DNA of 64,000 nucleotides from Dysgonomonadaceae bacterium PH5-43 (GTDB lineage: Bacteria > Bacteroidota > Bacteroidia > Bacteroidales > Azobacteroidaceae). Each line of letters begins with the position of its first letter. The first letter of the stretch is position 1. The stretch is taken from the NCBI GenBank assembly GCA_029916745.1, contig JARXWK010000009.1:27293-91292 (forward strand). The letters run 5' to 3'. Below are positions 54,497-63,481 of this stretch, piece after piece. The notes under the pieces were generated by a model that was given only the letters and a program-made list of their open reading frames with translations, had not been told where the DNA came from and did no database searches. Both the position numbers and the translations under genes were made by a program.

Positions 54497-54573
54497 GAAT
54501 TTGATCTCCTAAAAGCAACCAGTGAACCTCAAGAACTCCAAGGTGAACCTCAAGAGAAAACAATAGAAAAAAT
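54497..54573 (+). pseudogene. Relic of a fic gene (linker segment)
   Basis: 77 bp matching 56691-56768 inside the intact fic gene (roughly 85-87% by eye), encoding EFDLLKATSEPQELQGEPQ versus EFDPLKTTSELQEPQGEPQ. Neither the catalytic domain nor the winged helix is present. It marks an earlier or lost fic copy just upstream of the AAA-fic pair. Confidence 0.75.
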
Positions 54574-54666
54574 ATCCTATTTGAGAGTGATTTTCAACTT
54601 AGTATGTAGTATTATCATTTCCACTTTCGGGAAATGCTTCTTAAAAGTGCAAAAAACAAAATGGAA

Positions 54667-54699
54667 TGCACTATCGTAGTGCAAAAATGATTATCTTTG
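54667..54699 (+). promoter_or_regulatory. Promoter with palindromic operator for the AAA-fic pair
   Basis: TATCTTTG at 54692-54699 is the -7 box. Immediately upstream is a perfect 7-3-7 palindrome (TGCACTA, TCG, TAGTGCA; 54667-54683). A third AGTGCA half-site is at 54646-54651. The position over the -33 region suggests a repressor site. Confidence 0.65.
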
Positions 54700-54714
54700 C
54701 AAAAAAGAAGAAGT

Positions 54715-55881
54715 ATGGATAAGTTATTTGAATATTCCAATAGGCTTATAAAAGAAACAGATACTAAGTTTCTTAGATATATGTACGATGAAATAAATTG
54801 GAAAAGCAAGATGATAGGGCTTATCGGACCTCGTGGTGTTGGAAAGACTACATTAGTCTTGCAATATATCAAACAAAATCTCAATCCTACCGAAACACTT
54901 TATGTAACAGCAGAAGACTTTTATTTTGTTGATAACAGATTTATCGATTTGGCAGATACTTTTGTTAAGCATGGCGGTAAGTATCTGTTTATAGACGAAA
55001 TCCATAAATACAAAGATTGGGCAAAGGAACTAAAGTTGATTTACGACTATCACAAAGATTTGAAAGTAGTATTTACAGGTTCTTCTGTTTTGGATATAAA
55101 AAAGGGTTCTTCTGATTTAAGCCGCAGGGCTGTTATATACAATATGCAAGGTTTGTCTTTTCGAGAGTATTTGCAATTGTTTCATGGTATTTCTGCAAGA
55201 GCCTACTCGCTGGAGGAAATATTGCAGCACAAAGTTGAATTACCCATTCAACACCCGCTACCTCTTTTCTCTGACTATTTAAAAACAGGCTATTATCCGT
55301 TTGCTTTAGAAGAAGATTTCGGATTACGTTTAGGACAAATAATCAACCAAACATTAGAAAATGATATTCCGATGTATGCTGATATGAATGTTGCAACTGG
55401 ACGAAAACTAAAGCAATTGCTTGCTATTATATCTAAGAGTGCACCATTTAAACCCAATATGAGTAAGATAGCAGAAATGCTTTCAGCAAGCCGTAACAAT
55501 ATTGCAGACTATTGCCTATATATTGAAGAAGCAGGAATGATAGCTCAACTAAGAGATAATACTGGCGGTGTTCGAGGATTAGGAAAGGTCGATAAAATAT
55601 ATTTGGACAATACCAATCTCATTTATAATCTTGCGGAAGATATTTCTAATATCGGAAATATTCGGGAGACATTCTTCTTAAATCAAATGCGAGTAAAACA
55701 TAACGTATTCACATCGCCTGTTGCTGATTTCTTGATAGATGATAAAACCTTTGAAGTTGGAGGTAAAAGCAAGGGACAAAAACAGATTAAAGATGTTGAG
55801 AACGGATATATCGTAAAAGATGATGTTGAGAGCGGATATCTGAATGTTGTTCCATTGTGGCAGTTGGGAATGAGTTATTGA
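54715..55881 (+). CDS. AAA (AAA_14) / DUF4143 family ATPase
   Basis: 388 residues from the ATG at 54715 (MDKLFEYSNRLIKETDTKFL); the promoter box excludes the earlier start. Walker A is GLIGPRGVGKTTLVLQYI (~residue 38), Walker B is KYLFIDEIHKYKDWAKE, and sensor is VVFTGSSVLDI. SDLSRRAVIYNMQGLSFREYL is the AAA_14 signature. The C-terminal DUF4143 domain has a winged helix (KIAEMLSASRNNIADYCLYIEEAGMI) and a nuclease-like FEVGGKSKGQKQ strand. These ATPases are frequent in anaerobes and mobile regions, with no settled function. It lies 17 bp before fic and is probably co-expressed. Confidence 0.85.
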   Translation: MDKLFEYSNRLIKETDTKFLRYMYDEINWKSKMIGLIGPRGVGKTTLVLQYIKQNLNPTETLYVTAEDFYFVDNRFIDLADTFVKHGGKYLFIDEIHKYKDWAKELKLIYDYHKDLKVVFTGSSVLDIKKGSSDLSRRAVIYNMQGLSFREYLQLFHGISARAYSLEEILQHKVELPIQHPLPLFSDYLKTGYYPFALEEDFGLRLGQIINQTLENDIPMYADMNVATGRKLKQLLAIISKSAPFKPNMSKIAEMLSASRNNIADYCLYIEEAGMIAQLRDNTGGVRGLGKVDKIYLDNTNLIYNLAEDISNIGNIRETFFLNQMRVKHNVFTSPVADFLIDDKTFEVGGKSKGQKQIKDVENGYIVKDDVESGYLNVVPLWQLGMSY

Positions 55882-55898
55882 ATTCAATTACATTACGC

Positions 55899-56930
55899 AT
55901 GAAAAAAAATAGTAAAGAGCAACTCCTTCAGCTTATTGAAGAATATAAGCAGTTAGGCATTGGAGAGCAGATAGACCACGATAAGTTCTATCTATACTCC
56001 CTTATTACACATTCTACTGCGATAGAAGGCTCTACAGTAACAGAGGTGGAGAATCAATTACTCTTTGATGAAGGTATTTCGGCAAAGGGCAGAAGTATAG
56101 GTGAGCAGATGATGAACCTCGACTTGAAAGCTGCTTACGAAAACAGTATGAAGTTGGCAAAGCATCATACTGATTTTACTACAGAGATACTCAAATCTCT
56201 TTCTGCCATTGTTATGAAAAATACTGGCAGCGTTTATAGTACGATGCAAGGTTCGTTTGATTCTTCAAAAGGTGATCTTCGTTTAGTGAATGTAACAGCA
56301 GGTGCAGGAGGAAGTTCTTATATGAGCTATTTGAAAGTGCCGTCTCGTTTGGAAGAGTTTTGCCAACAAATGAACGCCCGCAAAAATTCTTTGTTGCAAA
56401 GTAATGATATAATAGAAAAGTATCTATTGAGTTTTGATGCTCACTATTTACTTGTAACTATTCATACGTGGGTAGATGGTAACGGCAGAATGTCTCGTCT
56501 TGTGATGAATCATTTGCAATTTGAGTTTGATCTTATTCCTACCAAAGTGGAAAAAGATACCAAAGCGGAATATATACAGGCATTGATTGATTCTCGAGAG
56601 AAAGAATCATTAGAACCTTTTCGTGAATTTATGTTGGCAGAACATATTCGCAATTTGCGCAAAGAGATAGATACTTATAAGAAATCGAATGAATTTGATC
56701 CCCTAAAAACGACAAGTGAACTTCAAGAACCCCAAGGTGAGCCTCAAGATAAAACAATAGAAGAAATCATACTTGAAGAGATTCGTAAAAACAACAAAAT
56801 AACAAGGGAAGAATTGGCTGGAATTACCCATGCAAGTCTAAGCACCATTAAGCGTAAGCTAAAGAAAATGAGCGATAAAGTTGTCTTTGTTGGAAGTGGA
56901 TATAGTGGGCACTGGGAGATAAATGGGTAA
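55899..56930 (+). CDS. Fic family AMPylase with winged-helix C-terminus
   Basis: 343 residues from the ATG at 55899, after the ATPase stop. An earlier frame start at 55857 overlaps that gene and is less likely. The Fic core has the catalytic motif HTWVDGNGRMSR (His ~189). The N-terminal inhibitory helix motif STAIEG (Ser/Thr-x3-Glu-Gly, Glu ~43) is intact, so the enzyme is probably self-inhibited (class II). A Glu/Pro/Gln-rich linker (ELQEPQGEPQDK) joins a winged-helix domain (KITREELAGITHASLSTIKRKL). Family role: transfer of AMP to target hydroxyls. The target is unknown. Confidence 0.92.
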   Translation: MKKNSKEQLLQLIEEYKQLGIGEQIDHDKFYLYSLITHSTAIEGSTVTEVENQLLFDEGISAKGRSIGEQMMNLDLKAAYENSMKLAKHHTDFTTEILKSLSAIVMKNTGSVYSTMQGSFDSSKGDLRLVNVTAGAGGSSYMSYLKVPSRLEEFCQQMNARKNSLLQSNDIIEKYLLSFDAHYLLVTIHTWVDGNGRMSRLVMNHLQFEFDLIPTKVEKDTKAEYIQALIDSREKESLEPFREFMLAEHIRNLRKEIDTYKKSNEFDPLKTTSELQEPQGEPQDKTIEEIILEEIRKNNKITREELAGITHASLSTIKRKLKKMSDKVVFVGSGYSGHWEING

Positions 56931-56960
56931 CAGAAATAAAAACAAATAAATAGATATACA

Positions 56961-57053
56961 ATGGATAAGATAAGTATACCACAAGCCGATAGCTACAGCG
57001 CCGACTTTGAATTAACTACGCTACTGTTTCTTCTCCACTGCCTTATATCCTAA
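56961..57053 (+). pseudogene. Truncated 5' end of an unknown gene
   Basis: An ATG after the fic stop starts MDKISIPQADSYSADFELTT, a convincing protein N-terminus. Its frame then runs into the convergent patatin gene and stops within 31 codons. The break is close to 57015-57020, where the base composition changes to that of the patatin-activase block. The gene is not recognised. Confidence 0.5.
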
Positions 57054-57776
57054 ACTGAATATCTTTTCGGCGTGTTTCAGGTCATACATAGAATGCTCCC
57101 ATATATCTTCGGGTTCAATCAATGTGTCGCAAAGTTTTTTATCGCTTGCCGTATTGGAGTTGAATATACAATGAAGCGACTTCTCGGCAATGCCTTTCAG
57201 CGAGTTTGTATGTTTTTTAAGATAGATGGGGTTCAGATTAATTCCGATAATTTCCTTGCATTGATGCCTAATGACTGATGCGGGGAGATTCTGGAATAAG
57301 CCGCCATCCACGTAGTGTTTCCCATCGATGATGGTTGGGGTAAAAACAATAGGGACAGAACACGATGCCACTAAAGGAGCCAACAAGAGACCTTCCGAGA
57401 AATGGGTACTTATTCCGTTGTCGAAATCGGTGGCTGTAACGATTAAGGGGATATGCAAGTCCTCGAAACGTTTTGCCCTGAGGTGTTTCTTTATGAAAGA
57501 GAACAATCGGCGTGTATTGAACAATCCGATGCCAGGTGTATTTATTTTCGTAAATTCTTTAATCGTTTTGCCGTCAAAGAAATGAAGGATTTCTTCGGGA
57601 GTATAGCCGTCGGCAATGAACGCACCCGCCAACGCACCCGCACTTGTTCCTGATATAATATCGGGCATAATATTTCTTTCCTTAAGGGCTTTGATAGCTC
57701 CCAAGTGGGCAAATCCTTTAGCTCCGCCACCGCTTAGCACTAATCCCAGATTGTATTTGTAACTGTTATTTTCCAT
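57021..57776 (-). CDS. Patatin-like phospholipase
   Basis: 251 residues from the ATG at 57776 (MENNSYKYNLGLVLSGGGAK); the longer frame adds an unlikely N-terminus. The oxyanion loop is SGGGAKGFAHLGAI, the nucleophile Ser lies in ISGTSAGALAGAFIADG, and the dyad Asp in HYVDGGLFQNLPAS (DGG). It is a single-domain cytosolic esterase/phospholipase without the POTRA/barrel extension of larger Bacteroidota forms. It lies 74 bp after the tetR gene in the activase run and shares its higher G+C. Confidence 0.9.
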   Translation of the reverse strand: MENNSYKYNLGLVLSGGGAKGFAHLGAIKALKERNIMPDIISGTSAGALAGAFIADGYTPEEILHFFDGKTIKEFTKINTPGIGLFNTRRLFSFIKKHLRAKRFEDLHIPLIVTATDFDNGISTHFSEGLLLAPLVASCSVPIVFTPTIIDGKHYVDGGLFQNLPASVIRHQCKEIIGINLNPIYLKKHTNSLKGIAEKSLHCIFNSNTASDKKLCDTLIEPEDIWEHSMYDLKHAEKIFSLGYKAVEKKQ

Positions 57777-57850
57777 CTTAAGAAGATTTTGAAACAAGTG
57801 CAAAATGCACAAAGCAGGCAATCAATAGAACACCAACCAACCTTTTCATA

Positions 57851-58474
57851 TCATGATAAATTTAATGTTTTCTTAATCCAAAAAGCATTTAAGTATTTCC
57901 GTTCTTCTATTAAGCTGTCGAATAACAGCGTGTCGTCTCGATTAATCAGTTTCATCATCAATTTGTCGCCTAAAAACGGATATATACATATGGAAACAAT
58001 GTTGATAATGACATGGTCGGCTGATATGGAATCGCGTAAACTTTGCTTTTCTATGTGTTCTTCCAATTGGCGATAGAAAGTGCTATCAGAAAATCCGCCC
58101 TTCAAAGAGTCGAAATAATAACCCAATGTTTTGTCTGGATTGGTTTGTATCTCTCTCAATATGAATGAGGGAAATTCTTTGTTGTTATCAAGAAAAGTAG
58201 AATAGTTTGTCACAATCATATCTATCTTATTCTCAATATTTGTTTGCTCGTCATTAATAATAGTCTTAATCATTTTGCTCAACATTGCAATAGATTCTTT
58301 CATTATGATCTCGAACAAAGCCTGTTTGCTCCTAAAATAATAATTTACTAAAGATCTGTTTACCCCAGCATTGATTGCTATGTCGCTGATTCGGGTAGCT
58401 GCGTATCCCTTCCTGTAAAAGACGTCTCGTGCCGAACGTTTTATCTTTTCTTCTGTTAATAAATTTCTTTCCAT
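57851..58474 (-). CDS. TetR family regulator (downstream copy)
   Basis: A 207-residue repressor. The N-terminal HTH is TEEKIKRSARDVFYRKGYAATRISDIAINAGVNRSLVNYYFRSKQALFEII, with the TetR recognition helix. The C-terminal ligand domain (60-207) is helical. It starts 5 bp after the activase stop, so it belongs to the activase operon. It shares general layout with the other TetR at 62844 (both end in LVVSLCVFPF/IVSICIYPFL-like segments), suggesting an old duplication. Confidence 0.92.
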   Translation of the reverse strand: MERNLLTEEKIKRSARDVFYRKGYAATRISDIAINAGVNRSLVNYYFRSKQALFEIIMKESIAMLSKMIKTIINDEQTNIENKIDMIVTNYSTFLDNNKEFPSFILREIQTNPDKTLGYYFDSLKGGFSDSTFYRQLEEHIEKQSLRDSISADHVIINIVSICIYPFLGDKLMMKLINRDDTLLFDSLIEERKYLNAFWIKKTLNLS

Positions 58475-58479
58475 GATGA

Positions 58480-61400
58480 TTAGTTTATTAAAAAGTGAAG
58501 TCTATTTTGTAAGTTTACTTCCGCCATTCCTCCATCCACGTCGAGATAAAGCAGGTTCATATCTGGATAGAACTTCTTCAGACGTTTTTCTATTCCCTTT
58601 GCTACAATATGATTGGCGATGCAACCGAACGGTTGAACACATACTACTCTGTTTATCCCGTTGCGGGCATAGCAGGCAACCTCGGCGGCAACAGACCAGC
58701 CTTCGCCAAACTGGTTGGATAAATCCAAAATGTCCGAAGCATACTTTGCTTTTACGTATACCGATTCGGATGGCGTGTAGAAACGATATTCTTCCATTAC
58801 TTTCTCTACTTTGCTTATCCGGTCGTTCATGTATTTCCAGAAGATGGGGTTTAGATATTGATTAATAGCATTACCTCTGCTTACTCCATTCTTGCTATTG
58901 ACTTCGGAATTAACGAAATACTGCATCACAAAATCCACAATCGGCGGACTTACCACTTCCATATTCTTCGAACGAAGCCACTCGGTAATATGAGCCTGAC
59001 CGTAGTTGTTGTACTTTACATAGATTTCGCCAATCAATCCTACTTTAGTAAACTCATGTTCGTGAATGGGAATATCGTTGAAGTCGGCAACCGCCTGTTC
59101 TAACAAAGAGAGTAATGTTTTATGGTCGTTCATGCGGATGGCTTCTATTCCTCGATCTATATAAAAATCGAATAGTTGTTGGGTATCGTTTTCCCGTTTT
59201 TCGCGAATAATAGTCGAGGCATACATCTGTTGCAATGCATCGGCATAGAGTAGCGTATAAATAACGATGTTGACCAACTTCAGAACTGGAATCTTAAATG
59301 CACTTTGTTCATTCTGATACACTTTTCCTGTTGCAACAACCAATACGGGAATATTTGCAAAACCGGCACTTTCCAACCCTGTCTTTATCTGCGCTAGATA
59401 GTTGGTTGCCCGACATTGTCCTCCCGTTTGCGTAATAGCTACAACCACATCGTCCACATCGTATTTGCCGGATTGAAGTACTGTGATTATATCTCCCAAC
59501 ACTAATGTAGACGGGTAACACACTTCATTGTGTCCGTACACTAAACCCGCTTCCGCTGATATCCTGTTTGTTTTCGGAAGATTAATAATTTTATAGCCTG
59601 CTAATTCACCGATTACGGGAATAAAAGGAGATATAAAATCAGCAAACCAAGGAGCAAGAATGGTCTTCCGACGGTCTTCCTTCTTATAACTCATTTTATA
59701 GCCATCAAATGGTTTTACTTCTCTACCTATTTCAGGAGAAATAACTTTCAACGATTCAATAAGCGAACGCATACGTAGGCGGACAGATCCCGGACTGGCT
59801 ATTTCGTCAATCCGAAGTATGGTATGATTCTTCCCTGCCTGTTTAAGTATTTCGCCTGTTTCGTCCATAAAGAACGAGTCTGGTCCACATCCAAACGAAT
59901 TCAATTGTACCAATTGTACGTTCTGCGGAAGTTTTGCTATTTCCATCGCTGCCTGCACTACCCGGTTTGGGTACGACCATTGTGATACGATATTCAATTT
60001 CCCGAATCCTTTGCTTTCTTCGTGGCGGAAAATATCGTCGGTAAACACATCGACTCCCATATCGGAAAGGATTTGACCCACTTTCTGATGAATCAACGGG
60101 TCGGCGTGATACGGTCTTCCTGCTACTACGAATACTAACCTATTATCGGCTACTGCTTTATCAAACAATGCTTTCTGATCGTCTCGTAATTCCTTTTTCG
60201 TTCTTCCCCGTTCCGCTAATGCTTTCTCAAACGCCTTGTTAAAAACTGATTTGGAAATGCCTAATGAAGAAAGATATGCAAAGCAAGCCTTCTCCAACGC
60301 TTTGTCGTTGCTGAATGTAATAGCAGGCTTATCGAACGGTATTCCGAATTTTTCTTCCGGCTCCATTGAACTTCTCACTACATCTGGATAGCCGGTTACT
60401 ACCGGGCAGTTGAAAGAATTACTCGATGATTTGAACTCTTTTTCTTCTTTTATTATTATCGGATAGAAAATACGGTCTACTTTCTCTTCAACCAATGCTA
60501 GTATGTGTCCGTGAACCAGCTTCGCAGGGAAACAAATATTGTCAGACATGACACTGCCAACGCCTTTCTGGTATATACTTGTTGTGGATTCAGGAGATAG
60601 AACCACTTCCAGATTGCATTCGGTAAAGAGAGTATGCCAGAAAGGATAGTTCTCGAACATATTCAACACACGCGGAATTCCAATTCGGACCGTTGAAAAT
60701 TGACTGTTGACCGTTGACTGTGTTTTTCGATTGAAGAGAATTCCGTTTTTCATATCAAAAGCATTATATCCTTTTTGAGGAGCTGTATTCTTGTTATAAA
60801 ATACTTTCTCGCATTTGTTTCCTGCATAACAGGTATTGCCATTGTCGAAACGAAAACGTAGGATGGAACATTGATTGGTACAGCCTTTGCATTGCAATTC
60901 TTTTGTATTTATATTATCAACATTGGGTAATACTTCTACTCCTGTAAATGTTGTTTGTTGCTTATTTATCCGCCACATCTTCTTGGCATACAAGGCTGCA
61001 CCCAATGCACCCATTAATTCGGGATAATCGGTGGAACTGACTGATTTTCCCGACAAGAGTTCCAAAGCCCGATAAACGGCATCGTTGCGGAAAGTTCCTC
61101 CTTGGACAACAATATGCTCGCCAAGCAAGTTAAGGTTGGATATTTTTAGTACTTTGAACAGGCAGTTTTTTACAACGGAATAAGCCAAACCGGCGGCAAT
61201 ATCTCCCAACGATGCATTCTCACGGAGGGATTGTTTTACTTTCGAATTCATAAAAACGGTGCAACGTGAGCCTAAATCACTCGGATATGCGGCTAAGCAT
61301 GCCGATTCGGCAAACTCCGTTAGGTTTATATTCATTGTAGAAGCAAAGTTCTGAAGAAATGAACCGCAACCTGAAGAACAAGCCTCATTCAGTTCGATAT

Positions 61401-62730
61401 TAGAAATAACCCCGTTGCGTATGAATATGGATTTCATATCTTGTCCTCCAATGTCTAATACGAATGATACATTGGGGTCGACATATTGTGCTCCGGAAAG
61501 ATGCGCCATCGTCTCTACAATGCCATAATCGAGATTCAAAGCCGATTTAATCAAATCCTCACCGTAACCAGTAGCTGCCGATGCAACAAAGCGGAATGTT
61601 ACGCCTTTATCATTTGCTTCTTTATAAAACAGCTTCAATCCTTCTATTACTTTCTTCAACGGATTCCCTTGGTTGGCATCGTAAAATGAGTAAACAATAT
61701 TATCTTCGGCATCGGTAATCAGTATCTTGGTAGTGGTTGAGCCAGAGTCTATACCTAAGAAACAATCGATATGCTTCTGGGAGCCCAGTTCAGCTCTTTT
61801 TAATGGTTTGATTTTCCGTCCGGCTTTCCATTCTTGATATTCATTCATATCCGTAAACAGCGCAGGTAAAATATCTTTTTGTTTATTGTCCTTTATTTTC
61901 AATTTGTTGATCAGTATGTCCAAATCTATTTTTGCATTCTCTTCTTTAGTATGAAGAGCTGTTCCCCAAGCAGGAAAATACTCTCCATTAGGAGGCAGAA
62001 TTAGGTTGGAGTTGTCGGTATTCAATAATTCAGCAAAAGCATTTCTTAGCGCTGGAATAAAAGTTAATGGTCCGCCGACACATAATATCTTCGGCTGAAT
62101 ATCACATCCTCGTGCTAATGTTGTAATACTTTGCACGGCTACCGTATATAGTATTGACATGGCTATATCGGGAACAGGGATATTCCGTGAAATAAGATTT
62201 TGTACATCTGTTTTCGCAAACACTCCGCACCGCGAAGCAACTGGATATAATTTCTCATACTTCAATGCTTGTTTTCCAAGTTCTTCGACAGAAATATTCA
62301 TCAAGTCCGCCATTTGGTCGATAAAAGCGCCTGTACCTCCCGCACAACTTCCGTTCATACGGATGTCGGGTTGTTTCCCTTCTTGGAAGAAAACTATTTT
62401 TGCATCTTCTCCTCCAAGGTCTATCATTGTGTGAGTCTCTGGAAATTCTTTGTTGATAACTTCGATAGAAGCAACTATTTCTTGTATAAAAGAAATGCCT
62501 GTCCGTTCGGATATTCCCATGCCCGCTGACCCTGTAATACCGATAGCAAATGTGGAATCGGGGAACAGAGATTGTATTTTATTCAGTTCTTCTATAAAGA
62601 TGGTATTGAAATCGGCTTTGTGTCGCCTGTAAACCTTGTAAATTATTTCATTCAAATAATTCAGTACAATTACTTTTAGCGTAGTGGAACCAACATCGAT
62701 TCCTATTCTACAAAAATTGATTGTTTTCAT
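58480..62730 (-). CDS. Large acyl-CoA dehydratase activase (HgdC/BcrA family fusion)
   Basis: A 1416-residue protein with two actin-like ATPase domains. The first opens RIGIDVGSTTLKV and has the cluster/ATP loop NGSCAGGTGAFI (~129). The second opens FLGIDSGSTTTKI (~325) with NEACSSGCGSFL (~449). Next comes a Cys-rich segment (CKGCTNQCSILRFRF). A DUF2229 domain follows (~690-900) beginning RIGIPRVLNMFENYPFWHTL, then an HgdB-like C-terminal region with NSFGCGPDSFFMDET. Single-domain activases use ATP to push one electron into 2-hydroxyacyl-CoA dehydratases; fused versions have no proven substrate. A short heptamer-like stretch sits in the linker at ~60690. Higher G+C than neighbours. Confidence 0.88.
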   Translation of the reverse strand: MKTINFCRIGIDVGSTTLKVIVLNYLNEIIYKVYRRHKADFNTIFIEELNKIQSLFPDSTFAIGITGSAGMGISERTGISFIQEIVASIEVINKEFPETHTMIDLGGEDAKIVFFQEGKQPDIRMNGSCAGGTGAFIDQMADLMNISVEELGKQALKYEKLYPVASRCGVFAKTDVQNLISRNIPVPDIAMSILYTVAVQSITTLARGCDIQPKILCVGGPLTFIPALRNAFAELLNTDNSNLILPPNGEYFPAWGTALHTKEENAKIDLDILINKLKIKDNKQKDILPALFTDMNEYQEWKAGRKIKPLKRAELGSQKHIDCFLGIDSGSTTTKILITDAEDNIVYSFYDANQGNPLKKVIEGLKLFYKEANDKGVTFRFVASAATGYGEDLIKSALNLDYGIVETMAHLSGAQYVDPNVSFVLDIGGQDMKSIFIRNGVISNIELNEACSSGCGSFLQNFASTMNINLTEFAESACLAAYPSDLGSRCTVFMNSKVKQSLRENASLGDIAAGLAYSVVKNCLFKVLKISNLNLLGEHIVVQGGTFRNDAVYRALELLSGKSVSSTDYPELMGALGAALYAKKMWRINKQQTTFTGVEVLPNVDNINTKELQCKGCTNQCSILRFRFDNGNTCYAGNKCEKVFYNKNTAPQKGYNAFDMKNGILFNRKTQSTVNSQFSTVRIGIPRVLNMFENYPFWHTLFTECNLEVVLSPESTTSIYQKGVGSVMSDNICFPAKLVHGHILALVEEKVDRIFYPIIIKEEKEFKSSSNSFNCPVVTGYPDVVRSSMEPEEKFGIPFDKPAITFSNDKALEKACFAYLSSLGISKSVFNKAFEKALAERGRTKKELRDDQKALFDKAVADNRLVFVVAGRPYHADPLIHQKVGQILSDMGVDVFTDDIFRHEESKGFGKLNIVSQWSYPNRVVQAAMEIAKLPQNVQLVQLNSFGCGPDSFFMDETGEILKQAGKNHTILRIDEIASPGSVRLRMRSLIESLKVISPEIGREVKPFDGYKMSYKKEDRRKTILAPWFADFISPFIPVIGELAGYKIINLPKTNRISAEAGLVYGHNEVCYPSTLVLGDIITVLQSGKYDVDDVVVAITQTGGQCRATNYLAQIKTGLESAGFANIPVLVVATGKVYQNEQSAFKIPVLKLVNIVIYTLLYADALQQMYASTIIREKRENDTQQLFDFYIDRGIEAIRMNDHKTLLSLLEQAVADFNDIPIHEHEFTKVGLIGEIYVKYNNYGQAHITEWLRSKNMEVVSPPIVDFVMQYFVNSEVNSKNGVSRGNAINQYLNPIFWKYMNDRISKVEKVMEEYRFYTPSESVYVKAKYASDILDLSNQFGEGWSVAAEVACYARNGINRVVCVQPFGCIANHIVAKGIEKRLKKFYPDMNLLYLDVDGGMAEVNLQNRLHFLIN
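60688..60722 (-). repeat. In-frame GTTGACC/GTTGACT heptamer stretch
   Basis: ACCGTTGA, ACTGTTGA, CCGTTGACTG are near-heptameric repeats inside the activase gene. They encode the linker STVNSQFSTV just before the DUF2229 domain. The phase is kept. Confidence 0.55.
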
Positions 62731-62740
62731 GATGATGTTA

Positions 62741-62757
62741 TTTAATCGTTCGTTTAA
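62741..62757. promoter_or_regulatory. TetR-type operator, copy 1
   Basis: TTTAATCGTTCGTTTAA, containing the imperfect dyad TAAnCG-TT-CGnTTA. It lies 11 bp upstream of the activase start and is repeated identically at 62810-62826. Confidence 0.65.
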
Positions 62758-62809
62758 TTTATAAGCAAAAAAATTTAGACCTTTTGTTTTGACGTTGTTG
62801 TCTATCTGT

Positions 62810-62826
62810 TTTAATCGTTCGTTTAA
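62810..62826. promoter_or_regulatory. TetR-type operator, copy 2
   Basis: Identical 17-bp copy of the site at 62741, 69 bp away, in the 113-bp gap between the upstream tetR and the activase. Confidence 0.65.
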
Positions 62827-62843
62827 ATCGAGGACAAAAAAAA

Positions 62844-63461
62844 TTATGGTTTTAGACTGGTCATGATAAAATCAACCACATATTTTTTATGTGATTTGAG
62901 TATTTTATTATATTCTGTGTCCGATTTACAAGCGACTCGATTTGCTACTCCTCTGAATACAAAAGGGAATACGCATAAAGATACTACATTGAGTAATATA
63001 TCGATATTTGGAATATCTTTGATTGTCCCATTTCCTTTTTCTATCTCTAATTTTTCCATAAACCGAGTAAATATTTTTTCAGGATTACGCTTCAAGATCT
63101 TTTCGATAAGCACATCGGGACTTTGATTAATTTCATTCAATATAAACATAGGTATTTGTGGATATTGCGGCAATAGTTCGTAGTAAGTATCAACCCATGC
63201 CTCTATCATTTCATAAAAAGACTTATCTGATTCAGCAATTGTAAACATACGTTTTATTAATATGTCGAATGCTTCATTGAAAATGATTTCGAAAAGATTG
63301 TATTTTGATTCGTAATAGTATTTTATATGGGCGACATTTGCACCCGAAGCTGCGGCAATATCACGAATGCTGGTTCCGTTGTAGCCATTTTTAATAAATA
63401 ATTCGCGGGCAGAAGCTAATATTCTGTCGCTAATATTTGATGTTGAATATCTTTTAGCCAT
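62844..63461 (-). CDS. TetR family regulator (upstream copy)
   Basis: A 205-residue repressor. The HTH lies in ISDRILASARELFIKNGYNGTSIRDIAAASGANVAHIKYYYESKYNLFEIIF. The C-terminal helical domain ends LLNVVSLCVFPFVFRGVANR. It precedes the activase on the same strand, with two identical operator-like sites in the gap and a palindrome in its own promoter, so it probably controls both. The ligand is unknown. Confidence 0.92.
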   Translation of the reverse strand: MAKRYSTSNISDRILASARELFIKNGYNGTSIRDIAAASGANVAHIKYYYESKYNLFEIIFNEAFDILIKRMFTIAESDKSFYEMIEAWVDTYYELLPQYPQIPMFILNEINQSPDVLIEKILKRNPEKIFTRFMEKLEIEKGNGTIKDIPNIDILLNVVSLCVFPFVFRGVANRVACKSDTEYNKILKSHKKYVVDFIMTSLKP

Positions 63462-63481
63462 TGTTTTATTATTTTATTTTG

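Noticed and set aside
57789..58076. Plus-strand ORF over the downstream tetR
   Set aside because: It is the complement of a clear TetR gene; no promoter and no recognisable protein pattern.
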